From assembly GCA_004557035.1 (NCBI GenBank), contig SFFB01000035.1:1-34003 (forward strand): a stretch of DNA of 34,003 bases. The letters run 5' to 3'. Source of the stretch: Bacteroidales bacterium. GTDB taxonomy: Bacteria; Bacteroidota; Bacteroidia; Bacteroidales; Bacteroidaceae. Of the stretch, positions 1 through 8,183 are shown piece after piece. Both the position numbers and the translations under genes were made by a program. Below the pieces are notes generated by a model. The model saw only the letters and a program-made list of their open reading frames with translations. It was not told the origin of the DNA and searched no databases. Within the stretch, counting starts at the first letter, position 1. The number at the start of each line of letters is the position of its first letter.

Positions 1-103
1 CAAAAGTAAGAAGAACCAGGCAATCCAATTTTATTTTTTCTTATTGTTTGCTCTTGTGAACGGGCGGTGCCCGATTACAGGGGCAAACTTAGTGCTATGA
101 TCT

Positions 104-136
104 TTTGGCCTTTCAGGCCGTTGCTTGGCCGCCCAT
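104..136. repeat. Half-copy of GGCC-rich short palindromic repeat
   Basis: The stretch carries a GGCC-TTTCA-GGCC hairpin followed by TTGCTTGGCCGCC. It matches the right outer arm of the large nested elements at 7702-7951 and 13388-13637 and the short copy at 7641-7680. A matching left arm is not clearly visible. Confidence 0.55.
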
Positions 137-274
137 TCATTTCAACAAACAAAACCAATATAAAACGCCCTATCCTTCATGGCTTGCCAGGCGGTACAAA
201 AATGGGCCAAAACCAATCAAATTACCATCTCATTTTTGAATACCCTATCCGGAAAAGGCGTCATATGGGTGACT

Positions 275-395
275 GAGCGTGATTGGAAGCTTCAATCACA
301 CTTTGGGGGGCAAATTCTGCGATGAAATGGGCATTTTTTGAGAGTGTGATTGGGTGATTGGAGAAAAAGGTAAACTTTCGGGGTATATATGCGCG
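275..395 (-). repeat. Dispersed CAATCAC-rich repeat, copy 1
   Basis: Read on the minus strand, this stretch has a TATATACCC start, an AAAGTTT-A-CCTTTTT tract, a CCAATCACCCAATCAC doublet, an unlike middle, then CTTCCAATCACGC. The same order of blocks occurs on the plus strand at 25124-25240, so the two copies lie inverted about 25 kb apart. No coding potential is recognised. Confidence 0.6.
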
Positions 396-508
396 CATGA
401 GAAACCGACAAAATCCCCCTTAAGAAACAAGCCGGCATAAATCACGCGGCTTAAAACAGCCATAAAAAAAAGCAAGGCACGGCCTAACAAGCAACCAATA
501 AAATTTGC

Positions 509-516
509 TATTTTTG
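509..516 (+). promoter_or_regulatory. Possible murC operon -7 element (TATTTTTG)
   Basis: TATTTTTG fits the Bacteroidota TAnnTTTG -7 consensus and lies about 109 nt before the chosen murC start. No TTTG is found at the expected 19-21 bp upstream, so this is a weak call. If right, transcription begins near 523, which argues against the upstream in-frame ATG at 505. Confidence 0.3.
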
Positions 517-624
517 CCACAAACTATACACCCGCGCCAAAAACGGGCGTGTCGTGCTGAATGTTTACTGAAAGAAAAAACAAGCAACAAGGGGCTTTTC
601 AGCCTTTTAATCAAACTGGGAACC

Positions 625-2007
625 ATGGATTTTGAAGCGATAAAATCGGTTTATTTTGTAGGTGCGGGCGGCATTGGAATGAGTGCGCTCGAACGCTATT
701 TCCTTTCCAAAAAAATCTTCGTAGGCGGCTATGACCGCACGGCTTGTGAACTGACCGAAAGGCTACGCGCCGAAGGTGCCGACATTCACTATGCCGACGA
801 TCCGACACTCATACCCGCAGCCTGCCTCGACCCCGCCCACACGCTCGTGGTCTACACGCCGGCCATACCGGCTGACCACCGCGAGATGGCCTATTTCCGC
901 CAAAAAGGCTTCACCATACAAAAACGCGCCGAGGTGCTCGGCACGCTCACCCGCAGTATGAAAGGTCTCTGTGTGGCCGGTACGCACGGCAAAACCACGA
1001 CCTCGTCTATGCTGGCCCACTTGATGCACCAGAGCCACGTGGGCTGCAACGCCTTCTTGGGCGGCATCACCAAAAACTACGGCACCAACTACCTGCTCTC
1101 GGCCACCAGCCCGTTTGTGGTGATTGAAGCCGACGAGTTTGACCGTTCGTTCCACCACCTGCGCCCCTTTGCCACCGTGGTGACGGCCACCGACGCCGAC
1201 CATCTCGACATCTACGGCTCCGAAGAGGCCTATCTCGAGAGTTTCAACCACTACACGAGCCTCATCCAGCCCGGCGGCGCCCTCATTGCTCACCGCGGAC
1301 TGCGCATGACGCCCAGGCTGCAAGAAGGCGTGACGCTCTACGACTATGCCCGCACCGAAGGCGATTTTCACGCCGAAAACATCCGCATCGGCGGCGGCCG
1401 CATCGTGTTTGACTTCATATCGCCCCTGGGGCACATCCACGACGTGGAACTCGGGGTGCCTGTGAGCATCAACATTGAAAACGGCATAGCCGCGATGGCC
1501 TTGGCCCAACTGGGCGGCGCCGAAGCCGACGAGATACGCCGTGCCATGGCCTCGTTTGGCGGCGTGGACCGACGCTTTGACTTCAAACTGAAGACCGACC
1601 GCATCGTCTTCCTCAGCGACTACGCCCACCATCCGGCCGAAATACGCCAAAGCATCCTCTCGCTCAAAGAGGTGTTTGACAACCGCCGCATAGCCGCCAT
1701 CTTCCAGCCCCATCTCTACACCCGCACACGCGACTTCTACAAAGACTTCGCCGACAGTCTGTCGCTGCTCGACGAGGTGATTTTGACCGAAATCTATCCG
1801 GCACGCGAACTGCCCATCGAAGGCGTGACCAGCCAAATTATCTACGACGAACTGCGACCCGACATGAAACGCCGCCTTTGCCAGAAGGCCGACGTGCCGG
1901 CCATCGTCGCAGACGGCGACTGGGACGTGCTCGTCGTGCTCGGGGCAGGCGACCTCGACAACTATTGCGACCAAATCACTGACATTCTCAAAAAGAAATA
2001 CTGCTAA
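625..2007 (+). CDS. murC: UDP-N-acetylmuramate--L-alanine ligase MurC
   Basis: This cytoplasmic ligase adds L-alanine to UDP-MurNAc using ATP, the first peptide step of peptidoglycan precursor synthesis. The 460-residue product has the N-terminal nucleotide-binding loop VGAGGIGMS (about 12-20) and the Mur-ligase ATP loop GTHGKTTTS (about 119-127). It also has the central EADEFDRSF segment and a C-terminal domain with DYAHHPAEI and FQPHLYTRT. Length and motif order fit MurC rather than Mpl. An in-frame ATG exists at 505, but residues before 625 are low-complexity, unlike the family, and overlap a possible promoter; MDFEAIKSVYFVGAGG is the expected MurC beginning. ftsQ follows after 45 nt. Upstream mur genes are missing, so the dcw cluster is split here or ends at this point. 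Confidence 0.95.
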   Translation: MDFEAIKSVYFVGAGGIGMSALERYFLSKKIFVGGYDRTACELTERLRAEGADIHYADDPTLIPAACLDPAHTLVVYTPAIPADHREMAYFRQKGFTIQKRAEVLGTLTRSMKGLCVAGTHGKTTTSSMLAHLMHQSHVGCNAFLGGITKNYGTNYLLSATSPFVVIEADEFDRSFHHLRPFATVVTATDADHLDIYGSEEAYLESFNHYTSLIQPGGALIAHRGLRMTPRLQEGVTLYDYARTEGDFHAENIRIGGGRIVFDFISPLGHIHDVELGVPVSINIENGIAAMALAQLGGAEADEIRRAMASFGGVDRRFDFKLKTDRIVFLSDYAHHPAEIRQSILSLKEVFDNRRIAAIFQPHLYTRTRDFYKDFADSLSLLDEVILTEIYPARELPIEGVTSQIIYDELRPDMKRRLCQKADVPAIVADGDWDVLVVLGAGDLDNYCDQITDILKKKYC

Positions 2008-2052
2008 GACACACTGCCGACGGCAGACAATGGTCTCCATCCTCCCATACCG

Positions 2053-2808
2053 ATGAAAACATTTTTCAAACTATTCCTGCTCTTGGGCCTCTCGGTCTAC
2101 CTGATTTTCGCCTTTACCCGAATAGCCTCGGGCAAAGACGAGGGATTGTGCAAGGCCGTCAGCGTGACCGTCAACGACAGCAGCCGCGCCGGTTTCATCA
2201 ACGCCGACGAGGTGAAACGCCTCATCACGGCGGCACGGCTCGACCCCGTGGGCAAGAAGATGGACGACATCAACAGCGAAGCCATCGAAAAAGTCTTGCT
2301 CAAAAACCCATTTATCAAAAACGCCAAATGCTACAAGACCGCCGGCGGCGAACTGAGCGTGTATGTGGCACAGCGACTGCCCGTGTTGCGCGTCATGGCC
2401 GACAACGGCGAGAACTACTATATGGACAACAACGGACAGGTGATGAACCCACAGGGCTATAGCGCCGACCTGATAGTGGCCACCGGCAACATCAACCGCA
2501 AATATGCCGGCAAACAGCTCCTGCCCATCGCCCGGCAAATCGACGACAACAACTTCGCCGGCAACCTCATCACCCAAATATACGTGACGCCCAAAGGCGA
2601 AATCGACCTCGTGCCTCGCATAGGATGCGACATCATCCACTTGGGCAAAACCGACACCGCGCAAATCGTCAGACAACTCGCCCACTTGCAGACCTTCTAC
2701 ACCAAGGTGCTGCCCACCGTGGGATGGGACGCCTATCGTGAAATCAATCTGGAATATACCAACCAGATTGTCTGCAAAAAACACAACGCCGGCAAGAAAC
2801 ACTCCTGA
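2053..2808 (+). CDS. ftsQ: Cell division protein FtsQ/DivIB
   Basis: The 251-residue product is a bitopic inner-membrane divisome protein. It has a short cytoplasmic N-terminus, one transmembrane segment at about residues 5-22 (FKLFLLLGLSVYLIFAF), and a periplasmic part with a POTRA-like region (about 35-110, ending PFIKNAKCYKTAGGELSV). The FtsQ domain has the typical phrase RLPVLRVMADNGENYYMD. FtsQ family members link FtsB/FtsL to later division proteins. Sequence similarity in this family is low, so the call rests on topology, the POTRA-type pattern and the position between murC and ftsA, which is the standard Bacteroidales order. The gene starts 45 nt after murC and probably shares its transcript. 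Confidence 0.88.
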   Translation: MKTFFKLFLLLGLSVYLIFAFTRIASGKDEGLCKAVSVTVNDSSRAGFINADEVKRLITAARLDPVGKKMDDINSEAIEKVLLKNPFIKNAKCYKTAGGELSVYVAQRLPVLRVMADNGENYYMDNNGQVMNPQGYSADLIVATGNINRKYAGKQLLPIARQIDDNNFAGNLITQIYVTPKGEIDLVPRIGCDIIHLGKTDTAQIVRQLAHLQTFYTKVLPTVGWDAYREINLEYTNQIVCKKHNAGKKHS

Positions 2809-2878
2809 GACCAACCCGGTCGAGCCAACGCCGGCTCACTATACCCCACAACCGACAAATCAAAACACACACTCCGAT

Positions 2879-4351
2879 ATGCTAAAAGAAGAGAACTTCA
2901 TCGTTGCCATCGAACTGGGCTCGTCCAAAATCACAGCCATTGCTGGACGCAAACAGCCCGACGGTGCCATTCTCGTATTGGCCACCGTACAAGAAACTTC
3001 AGACTCCTTCATCCGCAAAGGCCGCATCAACAACTTCAACAAGATGACGACCAGCCTGAAAAACATGAAGAGCAAACTGGAAGAGAAACTCAAGATGACC
3101 ATCTCGGCAGCCTACGTCGGCATTGGCGGCATGGGCATGCACACCGTCAAAAACACCGTGACGCAACAGCTGAGCGAGAAAATGCTCATCACGGCCGACA
3201 TGGTCAACAACGTGAAAGACCTCAACATCAGCCGGCCCGGCAACGACAAAGTCATACTCGAAGACATTCCCCAAGACTACAAACTGGGCACGCAGACCGT
3301 ACTCGACCCCGTGGGCATTGCCTCTGAAAGCATCGAAGGGCATTTTCTCAACATCATTGCCAGCTCGTCGATTACCAAAGACGTGGAAAGCTGCTTCACC
3401 AAAGCCGGCATCAACGTGGTGAGCACCCCCATCACCGTGCTCTCGCTGGCCGACGCCATCCTGGCCGAGCCCGAGAAGCGTTCAGGCTGCGTATTTGTCG
3501 ATATGGGCGCCGAGACCACCTCTGTGGCCATCTACAAAAACAACCTGCTGCGCCACTTTGCGGTCATCCCCCTCGGCGGCGGCAGCATCACCCGTGACAT
3601 TGCCTCGGTGCAGATTGACGAAGCCGAAGCCGAAGACCTGAAACGCAAACTGGGCAGCGCCTTCATTCCCGAAGGAGAAGACAGCCACGACCCCATACGC
3701 CTGCGCGACGGCCGCGAACTCAGCCACGAAGAGTTTGACGGACTAGTGACGGCTCGTGCCGAAGAGATTGTGCTCAACATCAAAAACCAAATCAAACTTT
3801 CGGGCTACGACAAGTCGCAACTCATTGCCGGTATCATCGTCACCGGCGGCGCCTCTATGTTGCGCAATCTTGACAAGGCCTATGCCGAATTCATCGGCTT
3901 CGACAAAGTGCGCTTCGTCAAGTCGCTCAAACTCCAATACCGCCTCGACGGCAAGGGTGCTGCCGCCTTCAACGGCGACGGCTCGTTCGACGCTGCCATC
4001 GCTCTCATAGACAAAGGCGACATCAACTGCTGCGGAGGCAAGATTGGCGAAAACAAACTCTTCACCGAAGACGAAGAAGCCCAACCGACCGACGCTCAAC
4101 AAGGTATTGCACAGCCCTTTGGCGGTACGGCACAGTCCGGCGCACAACCAGACAACCAAGGCGGCGCACCAAGCAGCGAACAGGCTGCCGAGCCAGCCGT
4201 TGAAAACACCACACCGGCCAAAGAAGAAGAAAAACCGAAAGCACCCAAAGGCCCGTCGAAATTCAACAAATTCTGGACCAAACTGAAAGGTGCGGCCACC
4301 CGCATCGTGAGTGAAGAAGAAGACCAATTCTCCGGAACAAAAGAAGACTAA
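2879..4351 (+). CDS. ftsA: Cell division protein FtsA (actin-like FtsZ membrane anchor)
   Basis: FtsA is an actin-like ATPase that tethers FtsZ to the inner membrane and recruits the divisome. The 490-residue product shows the actin-fold phosphate-1 loop AIELGSSKITAIAG (about 10-23), phosphate-2 loop VDMGAETTSVAIY (about 205-217) and adenosine loop IIVTGGASM (about 319-327). After about residue 400 comes a Gln/Ala/Pro-rich linker of roughly 70 residues, then a basic-amphipathic tail (FNKFWTKLKGAATRIV) that would serve as the membrane-targeting helix. The frame stays open back to an ATG at 2738 inside ftsQ. The start at 2879 (MLKEENFIVAIELGSS) matches the family and avoids that overlap. ftsZ follows after 42 nt. 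Confidence 0.94.
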   Translation: MLKEENFIVAIELGSSKITAIAGRKQPDGAILVLATVQETSDSFIRKGRINNFNKMTTSLKNMKSKLEEKLKMTISAAYVGIGGMGMHTVKNTVTQQLSEKMLITADMVNNVKDLNISRPGNDKVILEDIPQDYKLGTQTVLDPVGIASESIEGHFLNIIASSSITKDVESCFTKAGINVVSTPITVLSLADAILAEPEKRSGCVFVDMGAETTSVAIYKNNLLRHFAVIPLGGGSITRDIASVQIDEAEAEDLKRKLGSAFIPEGEDSHDPIRLRDGRELSHEEFDGLVTARAEEIVLNIKNQIKLSGYDKSQLIAGIIVTGGASMLRNLDKAYAEFIGFDKVRFVKSLKLQYRLDGKGAAAFNGDGSFDAAIALIDKGDINCCGGKIGENKLFTEDEEAQPTDAQQGIAQPFGGTAQSGAQPDNQGGAPSSEQAAEPAVENTTPAKEEEKPKAPKGPSKFNKFWTKLKGAATRIVSEEEDQFSGTKED

Positions 4352-4393
4352 GCAGAACCCACAACGACCATAACGACGAACACAATAAGCGAT

Positions 4394-5698
4394 ATGACAG
4401 ACAACAGCGACCTCATAGATATGGGCATCTCCTCAACCACCCCTTCCATCATCAAAGTCATCGGTGTGGGCGGCGGTGGCGGCAATGCCGTCAACCATAT
4501 GTACCGCGAAGGCATCCACGATGTCAACTTCGTGCTCTGCAACACAGACTCTAAAGCACTCTGCGACTCTCCCGTGCCCGTACGTCTGCAACTGGGCAAA
4601 GAGGGCCTTGGCGCCGGCAACATCCCGGCCCGTGCCCGTGAAGCGGCTGAAGAGAGCGTGGAAGACATCGACAAAATGCTCAGCGATGGCACCAAGATGG
4701 TGTTCATCACTGCCGGCATGGGCGGTGGCACAGGCACCGGAGCGGCTCCCGTGGTGGCCCGCGAAGCCAAAAACATGGGCATTCTCACCGTGGGTATCGT
4801 CACCATCCCCTTCCTCTTCGAAGGTAACAAAAAGATTGACCAAGCCCTCGACGGCGTGGAGGAAATATCCAAACACGTCGACGCCCTGCTCGTCATCAAC
4901 AACGAGCGCCTGCGCGAAATCTATCCCGACCTCAACGTGCTCTCGGCCTTCGAACGCGCCGACAGCACCCTGAGCGTGGCCGCCCGAAGTATTGCCGAAA
5001 TCATCACTATGCACGGCATCATCAACCTCGACTTCCGCGATGTCTGCACCGTGCTCAAAGACGGTGGCGTGGCCATTATGTCGACCGGATACGGCGAAGG
5101 CGAAAACCGCGTGACCAAGGCCATCAACGATGCCCTGCACTCTCCTCTGCTCAACAACAACGACATCTTCAACTCCAAGAAGGTGCTGCTGAGTATCTCT
5201 TTCTGTGCCGAAAAGGAGGGCGACATGCTCATGATGGAAGAGATGAACGAGGTGCACGACTTCATGGCCAAATTCCACGACGACGTGGAGACCAAGTGGG
5301 GCCTCTCGACCGACCAGTCGCTCGACAAGCGCGTCAAGATTACCATCCTGGCCACGGGTTTCGGCATATCGACCGTGCCGGGCATGAAGGCCAAGCAAGA
5401 AGCCGAAGACGAACAGCGCCGACAGAAAGACGCCGACCGCATGGAGGAAATCGAAGAGCGTCGCGGCATCTACTATGGCAACAGCGACAACAAGAGCGGA
5501 CAACGCAAACGCTATAAGACCTATCTCTTCGGACTGGACGACCTCGACAACGAAGAGGTGATCTCTATGGTGGAAATGACCCCCACCTACAAACGCAGCA
5601 AAGAACTGCTCAACAGCATCAAGGAGAAAGCCGTGGGTGCCGGCATCATCGAACCCGAGTCGGCCTTCGACTCCGGCGCGGTCATCTCTTTCACCTGA
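4394..5698 (+). CDS. ftsZ: Cell division GTPase FtsZ, first tandem copy (canonical)
   Basis: FtsZ is the tubulin-like GTPase that polymerises into the Z-ring at mid-cell. The 434-residue product has the G-box VIGVGGGGGNAV (about 22-33), NTD at 50-52, the tubulin signature GMGGGTGTGA (108-117), VTIPFLFEGNKK (136-147) and a complete T7 catalytic loop N211-L-D213-F-R-D216. The C-terminal third has a charged helical insert (about 345-375), then a tail reading YLFGLDDLDNEE and a TPTYKR motif that may be the partner-binding peptide. About 28 more residues follow it. The copy sits directly after ftsA in the normal position and retains all recognisable catalytic residues, so it is probably the main Z-ring FtsZ. 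A second ftsZ follows after 96 nt. Confidence 0.96.
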   Translation: MTDNSDLIDMGISSTTPSIIKVIGVGGGGGNAVNHMYREGIHDVNFVLCNTDSKALCDSPVPVRLQLGKEGLGAGNIPARAREAAEESVEDIDKMLSDGTKMVFITAGMGGGTGTGAAPVVAREAKNMGILTVGIVTIPFLFEGNKKIDQALDGVEEISKHVDALLVINNERLREIYPDLNVLSAFERADSTLSVAARSIAEIITMHGIINLDFRDVCTVLKDGGVAIMSTGYGEGENRVTKAINDALHSPLLNNNDIFNSKKVLLSISFCAEKEGDMLMMEEMNEVHDFMAKFHDDVETKWGLSTDQSLDKRVKITILATGFGISTVPGMKAKQEAEDEQRRQKDADRMEEIEERRGIYYGNSDNKSGQRKRYKTYLFGLDDLDNEEVISMVEMTPTYKRSKELLNSIKEKAVGAGIIEPESAFDSGAVISFT

Positions 5699-5794
5699 CG
5701 ACCCGGCGACACGTTGACTTATTGACGCGTTGATTTCACTCAAGGCGGGTTTCACTTCGCCCCAACCACATCCCACCCCAATTCCTTCACCACT

Positions 5795-7081
5795 ATGCCA
5801 GACCATTCACAGACACTCCTCGTAGAACCGACCATCATCTACACGCCCAACATCATCAAGGTGATCGGCGTAGGCGGTGGCGGCGGCAATGCCGTAGGGC
5901 AAATGTATAAAGAAGGCATAGAGGGTGTGCGCTTCCTGGTGGCCAACACCGACCAAAAGGCACTCGAAGACTCCATCGTGCCCGACAAACTGCAAATGGG
6001 CCCCGGCCTCGGTGCCGGCGGCCGACCCGAAATCGGGCGCCAATATGCCGAAGAAAGCCTGAAAGCCATCAACGCCCAACTCACCGACGACGTCAAGATG
6101 GTGTTTATCACGGCAGGCATGGGCGGCGGCACCGGCACCGGAGCCTCACCAATCATTGCCCGAGAGGCCAAAAAGCGAGGCATACTCACCGTGGGCGTGG
6201 TCACGCTGCCTTTTCTCTTTGAAATGCCTAAACAAATAGACAAGGCGCTCGACGGTCTGGAGGCCCTCTCAGACGAGGTAGACGCTATGCTGATCATCAA
6301 CAACCAGCGGCTCTACGACATCTATGCCGAGCAGAGCGTGCTCGACGCCTTCAAGAAGGCCGATATGGTGCTCTCTACGGCCGTCAGGAGCATTGTGGAG
6401 ATCATCAATATGCGCGGCAAAATACTGCTTGATTTCCGCGATATCAACAACGTGCTCAAAGACGGCGGCGTGGCCGTCATCTCTACGGGATACGGCAGGG
6501 GTGAAGGACGCCTGTCGCGGGCCCTCGACGACGCCATCTACTCACCGCTGCTCAACAACAACGACGTCTATCACTCGCAGAAGATTGTGGTGCGCATCAC
6601 CAGCAGCACCAAGCCTGAGCACCTCTTGCGCATGGAAGAGTTCGGCGAACTCAACGCCTTTATGGAGCGTTTCCATCCCGACATCTTCACCAAATACGGC
6701 CTCGACTTCGACGACACACTCGACGACCAACTGAAGGTGACGGTCTTGGCCTCGGGTTTCAGACTGGCCGGCAAAGGCGAGAAAGAGAAGGCCGAAGAAG
6801 AAATTCCGCAAATGGTGCTTGAAGAAAAAGCCCTGCGCCGCCTGCTCAACTATCCCGAGCTGAGCCGCGACAAAAAGGGACACACCATCAAGCGCCGGCC
6901 CAAATCATACATCTTCAGTCTTGAAGACCTCGACAACGAAGAGATTCTTGACAAGGTTGAGTCTGTGCCCACCGCCAAACGCACCTCGGCCGACCTGGCA
7001 GCGCTCTGCAACGTGAGCACGACTGTCGACATGAGCCAAGCAGAAACGACACAAGGCGCCATCATCTTCGGACAAGAATAA
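5795..7081 (+). CDS. FtsZ paralogue, second tandem copy with altered T7 loop
   Basis: The 428-residue product is a full-length FtsZ, co-linear with the first copy through the GTPase core: G-box VIGVGGGGGNAV, NTDQKAL and GMGGGTGTGASPI at the same residue numbers. By eye about half or more of the core residues are identical. Two catalytic-region changes stand out. The T7 loop reads L211-L-D-F-R-D, so the family-conserved Asn is Leu while both Asp are kept. The conserved FEGxxR/K stretch reads FEMPKQ, losing the Gly and the basic residue. The tail keeps the layout of the first copy (FSLEDLDNEE, then SVPTAKR). The reading frame is intact, so it is not a pseudogene. It may co-polymerise with or modulate the first FtsZ; the function is inferred. 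It is co-directional with ftsA/ftsZ and yqeY. Confidence 0.93.
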   Translation: MPDHSQTLLVEPTIIYTPNIIKVIGVGGGGGNAVGQMYKEGIEGVRFLVANTDQKALEDSIVPDKLQMGPGLGAGGRPEIGRQYAEESLKAINAQLTDDVKMVFITAGMGGGTGTGASPIIAREAKKRGILTVGVVTLPFLFEMPKQIDKALDGLEALSDEVDAMLIINNQRLYDIYAEQSVLDAFKKADMVLSTAVRSIVEIINMRGKILLDFRDINNVLKDGGVAVISTGYGRGEGRLSRALDDAIYSPLLNNNDVYHSQKIVVRITSSTKPEHLLRMEEFGELNAFMERFHPDIFTKYGLDFDDTLDDQLKVTVLASGFRLAGKGEKEKAEEEIPQMVLEEKALRRLLNYPELSRDKKGHTIKRRPKSYIFSLEDLDNEEILDKVESVPTAKRTSADLAALCNVSTTVDMSQAETTQGAIIFGQE

Positions 7082-7133
7082 CGGAGTTTTGGGCACCATC
7101 CAACAACACACAACTTAAAACACATTACTTACT

Positions 7134-7583
7134 ATGGCACTTTTCGACCAAATCAGCAAAGACATCGTAGCCGCTATGAAGGCCAAAGACAAAATCCGCC
7201 TCGAGGCGCTGCGCAACATCAAGAAATACTTCATTGAGGCCAAGACGGCACCGGGTGCCAACGACACGCTCGACGACAACACGGCCATTAAGATTTTGGC
7301 CAAACTCTCCAAGCAGGGTCACGACACCGCTGCACTCTATCGCGAACAGGGCCGTCCGGACTTGGCCGAAGAGGAAGAAGGACAGGCTGCCGTCATCGAC
7401 GAGTACCTGCCTAAGGCACTCACGGCAGAGGAGCTTGAGGCAGAAGTCAAAGCCATCATCGCTGAAACGGGTGCCAACAGCCCCAAAGATATGGGCAAGG
7501 TGATGGGAGTGGCCTCAAAGAAACTTGCCGGCCGTGCCGACGGCAAGGCCATTTCGACCCTCGTCAAGCAATTATTGGCATAA
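7134..7583 (+). CDS. GatB/YqeY domain protein
   Basis: The 149-residue helical protein belongs to the YqeY family, related to the C-terminal tRNA-binding tail domain of GatB. It shows the family N-terminus (MALFDQISKDIVAAMKAKD), a central EEEEGQAAVIDEYLPKALT segment and the GANSPKDMGKVMGVASKKLAGRADG motif region near the C-terminus. The biochemical role is not established; a link to tRNA amidation is inferred from the domain only. It begins 52 nt after the second ftsZ, consistent with the Bacteroidales habit of placing yqeY after ftsZ, and ends the plus-strand run before the repeat region. Confidence 0.92.
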   Translation: MALFDQISKDIVAAMKAKDKIRLEALRNIKKYFIEAKTAPGANDTLDDNTAIKILAKLSKQGHDTAALYREQGRPDLAEEEEGQAAVIDEYLPKALTAEELEAEVKAIIAETGANSPKDMGKVMGVASKKLAGRADGKAISTLVKQLLA

Positions 7584-7640
7584 GATCTTAGGCGGCGGAA
7601 AGTAGGTCGTTCAAAATAGATATTGTATGTTATAATTCTT

Positions 7641-7681
7641 GAGCGGACACGCAAGCCCTTCAGGCCGTGCTTGGCCGCCCA
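7641..7681. repeat. Short palindromic repeat (outer arms only)
   Basis: GAGCGG...GCAAGCC is followed at once by CTTCAGGCCGTGCTTGGCCGCC. The two halves pair imperfectly and match the two outermost arms of the adjacent nested element with everything between them removed. It lies 58 nt after yqeY and could act as a transcription end. Confidence 0.6.
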
Positions 7682-7701
7682 AATGTCCTCAAACAAGTCT
7701 T

Positions 7702-7951
7702 TGAGCGGCCCTGCAAGCCCTGAAAGGGCGCAACATAATAGCCCAGGTCGTTAGGCCTGGGTTTGGTATTTTCCTGCATATTCCGGCCTGTAAGGTCGGC
7801 ACAATGAGCGACGGATTATTGATAAAACACGTTTAATAATTCCCGTAATGTGCCGACCTTGCAGGCCGGAATTATAGCGTGCATATCAGCCCAGGCCTAA
7901 CGACCTGGGCTGATATGTTACGGCCCTTCAGGCCTTGCTTGGCCGCGCATT
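7702..7951. repeat. Nested palindromic repeat element, copy 1 (about 250 bp)
   Basis: Three inverted repeats sit inside one another. The outer arms are GAGCGGCC...GCAACATA (7703-7737) against TATGTTACGGCCC...GGCCGC (7914-7947). The middle arms, starting AGCCCAGGTCGTTAGG (about 7740-7761) and ending CCTAACGACCTGGGCT (about 7889-7911), are perfect. The inner arms are TTCCGGCCTG...GGTCGGCAC (7780-7802) against TGCCGACC...GCAGGCCGGAAT (7850-7872). Each arm also folds on itself, for example CCGGCCT-GTA-AGGTCGG. A core of about 47 nt is AT-rich. No protein is encoded. A second copy in the same orientation lies at 13388-13637, on the other side of the left susCD pair. Confidence 0.85.
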
Positions 7952-8128
7952 ATTGGACTGTACTCAATAATAAACGCATTCGGCTTGATTATGGCGGCAT
8001 CACAAACCCTGAAAGTTGTCGCAAATTAAAAGCAATCAAACTTGTTTGAATTGCCGCTCAAATGCCCTAAAAGCATCTCAATCAAAATTTTGAACACGAG
8101 CCTCAACAGCCGCACATTCAAAAACAAA

Positions 8129-8159
8129 AGCGGCCGTCCGGATAATCCGGGCGGCCGCT
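8129..8159 (-). terminator. Rho-independent terminator of the left susCD operon
   Basis: A strong GC stem pairs AGCGGCCGTCCGGA with TCCGGGCGGCCGCT (one G-T wobble) around a TAA-type loop. On the minus strand it is followed by a T-rich run (complement of 8117-8128). It lies 25 nt after the susD stop. Confidence 0.85.
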
Positions 8160-8183
8160 AATTTTATTGCGGTTTAGGCTCGA

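Larger units (their letters stand above)
1..624. other. Non-coding region upstream of murC
   Basis: No convincing gene is seen here. The short open frames on both strands have no recognisable domain and are partly made of repeat sequence. The stretch holds a half-copy of the short palindromic repeat (104-136), a copy of a CAATCAC-rich dispersed repeat (275-395) and a possible murC -7 element at 509-516. The usual upstream dcw partners (murG, ftsW, murD) are absent, so murC heads the cluster as seen in this window. Confidence 0.6.

Noticed and set aside
67..276. Small plus-strand frame before murC
   Set aside because: Part of it is the dispersed GGCC palindrome; no ribosome-binding or domain evidence.
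763..2040. Long minus-strand open frame opposite murC
   Set aside because: It mirrors the codon bias of murC, has Val/His/Gly-rich low-complexity translation and no family features; a shadow frame.
4433..5806. 457-residue minus-strand frame opposite the first ftsZ
   Set aside because: A shadow of a strongly conserved gene, with compositionally odd translation and no domain.
5795..7081. Second ftsZ as a TubZ-like plasmid tubulin or a pseudogene
   Set aside because: It aligns residue for residue with the neighbouring FtsZ through the core, and the frame is intact.
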